DNA of 8,108 bases, taken from positions 1 to 8,108 of the forward strand of contig CAJXVF010000083.1 of the NCBI GenBank assembly GCA_913060845.1. The letters are read 5' to 3'. The DNA is from an uncultured Alphaproteobacteria bacterium (GTDB taxonomy: Bacteria > Pseudomonadota > Alphaproteobacteria > Bin95). Shown here piece by piece: positions 6,867 to 8,108 of the stretch. Made by a program: the position numbers and the translations under genes. Below the pieces are notes generated by a model, which had not been told where the DNA came from, made no database searches, and saw only the letters and a list, made by a program, of their open reading frames with translations. Each line of letters opens with the position of its first letter. The stretch's first letter is position 1.

Positions 6867-6881
6867 AGGGCGCTGTAACAA
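6853..6881 (-). promoter_or_regulatory. Sigma70-type promoter of the six-gene operon
   Basis: On the minus strand a -35 box TTGTTA (6876-6881) and a -10 box CATAAT (6853-6858) are separated by exactly 17 nt. They match the consensus at 4/6 and 5/6 positions. Transcription would begin near 6846, leaving a leader of about 34 nt with GGAG before the cyclase ATG. This is the best promoter-like sequence in the window and it sits where the operon must begin. Prediction by eye only. Confidence 0.6.
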
Positions 6882-6966
6882 AACCGTTGCAAAAGCGTCA
6901 TATATCAGCCGCGAACAGGGCCTAGTTATGTCTGATGAAAAACATCAAAAGAGGCACAAAAACAAC

Positions 6967-7548
6967 ATGTCAGGTTTAGGGGCTTTGATCCTAGTGGTCG
7001 GGCCAAGCGGTGTTGGCAAAGATACGCTGGTGGACGGCGCAAAAGCGATCGTGGCACCATCACAGCGCTTCTTCTTTCCAGCCCGAACAATAACGCGGCC
7101 ATCAGATGCGGGCGGCGAAGACCATATTGCGACTACGGAAGCTGATTTTCAGGCACGGGAGAGCAGCGGCGATTTCCTACTATCTTGGCGCGCACATGGG
7201 CTTTGTTACGGCATTAGCGCGGACACCACCGACGGTGCCAGACGGCATGGGCAGGCGGTTGTCGTGAATGTCTCCCGAGGCGTTCTGGATTGCGCCCGGA
7301 ACCGGCTGCAGCCAGTGCGTATCATTTCTGTAACCGCTAGCGCAGACGCAATCCGCGCCCGGCTACAAGCCCGTGGACGGGAAGATGCTGCAGATATTGA
7401 AGCCCGGATCGCGCGCGCCTCAGCTTATGACGTTTCAGGCGGTGATGTTATTTCCGTCCTGAACGATGGACCGCCGGAAGATGGCATAGCCCGGATGGTA
7501 GAGGCGCTCGAGATCGCCTCAAGCGTGGAATGGAATCCGGCGGAGTAG
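6967..7548 (+). CDS. phnN: Ribose 1,5-bisphosphate phosphokinase
   Basis: PhnN phosphorylates ribose 1,5-bisphosphate to PRPP, returning the ribose product of C-P lyase phosphonate breakdown to nucleotide and histidine metabolism. The protein has 193 residues, close to the family's usual 185-200, with a guanylate-kinase-like P-loop fold. Visible blocks are the Walker A motif GPSGVGKDT (12-20), FPARTITRP (37-45), the LLSWRAHGLCYGI block (71-83) and an Arg-rich lid region near RLQARGRED (132-140). The ATG at 6967 is chosen because MSGLGALILVVGPSG is the normal family N-terminus. An ATG at 6928 with AGGG 7 nt upstream would add a polar, Lys/His-rich 13-residue tail and cannot be excluded. The gene is divergent from the catabolic operon. 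Its last 30 nt overlap a convergent gene. No other phn core gene is in the window. Confidence 0.93.
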   Translation: MSGLGALILVVGPSGVGKDTLVDGAKAIVAPSQRFFFPARTITRPSDAGGEDHIATTEADFQARESSGDFLLSWRAHGLCYGISADTTDGARRHGQAVVVNVSRGVLDCARNRLQPVRIISVTASADAIRARLQARGREDAADIEARIARASAYDVSGGDVISVLNDGPPEDGIARMVEALEIASSVEWNPAE

Positions 7549-8108
7549 TCGGAACGGAGCGCCCGGTGCAGGCTGCTCATAAACAGCAATTGCATCCGCC
7601 CGCATCACGCCACATGCGCCTTCAGCTTCCGCCATTACTCGCAGGGATGCTGCCAACCGTTCCCGAGCAGTATCGTCTGCGATCGCGCCGGTTAACGTCA
7701 TGTGGAAGCGGAATTCTTCGAACACATACGGATAGCCCCATTCTGCCGTCAGGAAGGTTTGGCGCGGCGTTAGGTCAGCCGCATGACGCTTCGCCAGTTC
7801 AGCGGCATTCAGCGGCGCGCGGAATGGCTCGAAGGTTCTAACGCAGGCTGCCGCTAAATCTGCCATCGCCTGGCATGGCGCAATCATCCGAAAGGCGATG
7901 AAGCGACCAAGCGCTGCTACTCCCACAGAGGAACAGTCGAAGGAGTGCTGAGCCCGTGCAAAGCTTTCAGCAGCTTGGATCAGGCCCTCGACGGCCTGAC
8001 CTTCCGCCAACCTGAAAGGCGGTTTTAGCGTCGCGTGAAACCCGTAATTTCGGGGCGATCCGGTTAGCGTCTCAAGCGCTGCACCATCCCAATCCGCCGA
8101 GGCGTCAC
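7519..8108 (-). CDS. DUF1045 phosphonate-locus protein, 2H phosphoesterase type, N-terminus cut
   Basis: About 195 residues are visible; the frame stays open through the right edge, so the start and probably 35-40 residues are missing (family about 230). The two HxT motifs of 2H phosphoesterases are present: GFHATLKPPFRLAEG (His codon 8035-8037) and FRFHMTLTG (His codon 7702-7704). The C-terminus (AIAVYEQPAPGAPFRLLRR) is typical of the DUF1045 'putative phosphonate metabolism protein' family, which accompanies C-P lyase genes and lacks a firmly assigned reaction as far as I can tell. Opening the cyclic phosphate of the C-P lyase product (the job of PhnP elsewhere) is a plausible inference. 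A TTG at 8010 within the frame is not the true start, because the first HxT motif lies upstream of it. The gene converges on phnN with a 30-nt overlap. Confidence 0.88.
   Translation of the reverse strand, partial: DASADWDGAALETLTGSPRNYGFHATLKPPFRLAEGQAVEGLIQAAESFARAQHSFDCSSVGVAALGRFIAFRMIAPCQAMADLAAACVRTFEPFRAPLNAAELAKRHAADLTPRQTFLTAEWGYPYVFEEFRFHMTLTGAIADDTARERLAASLRVMAEAEGACGVMRADAIAVYEQPAPGAPFRLLRRIPFHA

Larger units (their letters stand above)
6813..6966. other. Divergent intergenic region between the operon and phnN
   Basis: This 154-nt region holds the leader and promoter of the minus-strand operon, the inverted repeat and the upstream region of phnN. For phnN on the plus strand, an AT-rich TATATC at 6901-6906 could be a -10 box, but no good -35 lies at the right distance. 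AAGAGG, 12 nt before the ATG at 6967, is a loose ribosome site. The phnN frame is open back through 6928 and 6856, so part of this region could be translated if an earlier start is used. Confidence 0.6.

Noticed and set aside
6813..6881. N-terminal extension of the cyclase gene from a TTG at 6881
   Set aside because: It would start within the predicted promoter and adds residues absent from the family, while GGAG supports the ATG at 6812.
7519..8010. Complete 163-residue gene starting with TTG at 8010
   Set aside because: The frame continues to the window edge and includes the essential first HxT motif (GFHATLKPPF) upstream of 8010, so the gene is partial instead.
1..8108. Transposons, CRISPR arrays, tRNA or rRNA genes
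   Set aside because: No direct-repeat arrays, transposase-like frames, insertion-sequence ends or RNA gene signatures were seen on either strand.

Overview
The window looks like part of an alphaproteobacterial chromosome. The base composition is moderately GC-rich, HisG is the short form, and a phnN gene sits beside a DUF1045 '2H' phosphoesterase gene, a combination typical of alphaproteobacterial phosphonate loci. Genus and species cannot be read from this sequence. Coding density is very high and there are no RNA genes, mobile elements, CRISPR arrays or long non-coding stretches.

Layout. Eight genes run on the minus strand from about 6812 down to 1: a cyclase/kynurenine-formamidase-like hydrolase, an MBL-fold metal-dependent hydrolase, two paralogous amidohydrolase-2 (ACMSD-type) proteins, a small Rieske [2Fe-2S] protein, a zinc-independent NAD(P)H:quinone-oxidoreductase-like MDR protein, then hisG and hisD (hisD is cut by the left edge). 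The first six are packed with gaps of 5-20 nt or 1-nt stop/start overlaps (TGATG, TAATG), so they are almost certainly one transcription unit. A good sigma70-type promoter (TTGTTA, 17 nt, CATAAT) lies in front of the cyclase gene, and a perfect 6-bp-arm inverted repeat brackets its -10 box as a candidate operator. A 111-nt gap separates the six-gene block from hisGD, with no convincing terminator or promoter in it.

On the plus strand, divergent from the operon, is phnN (ribose 1,5-bisphosphate phosphokinase). It meets a convergent DUF1045/2H-phosphoesterase gene that is cut by the right edge. The two coding regions overlap tail to tail by 30 nt.

How the genes may work together. The six-gene block has the look of a small catabolic module: three kinds of metal-dependent hydrolase or lyase (cyclase, MBL, and amidohydrolase twice), an iron-sulphur electron carrier, and a nucleotide-dependent reductase. 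Cyclase-family and ACMSD-like proteins both occur in kynurenine-type and aromatic or heterocycle breakdown, so degradation of an aromatic or N-heterocyclic compound is a reasonable hypothesis. No oxygenase, transporter or regulator in the window fixes the substrate, which remains unknown. This block is the best candidate for an undescribed system here. hisGD is histidine biosynthesis; phnN and the DUF1045 gene belong to C-P lyase phosphonate use.
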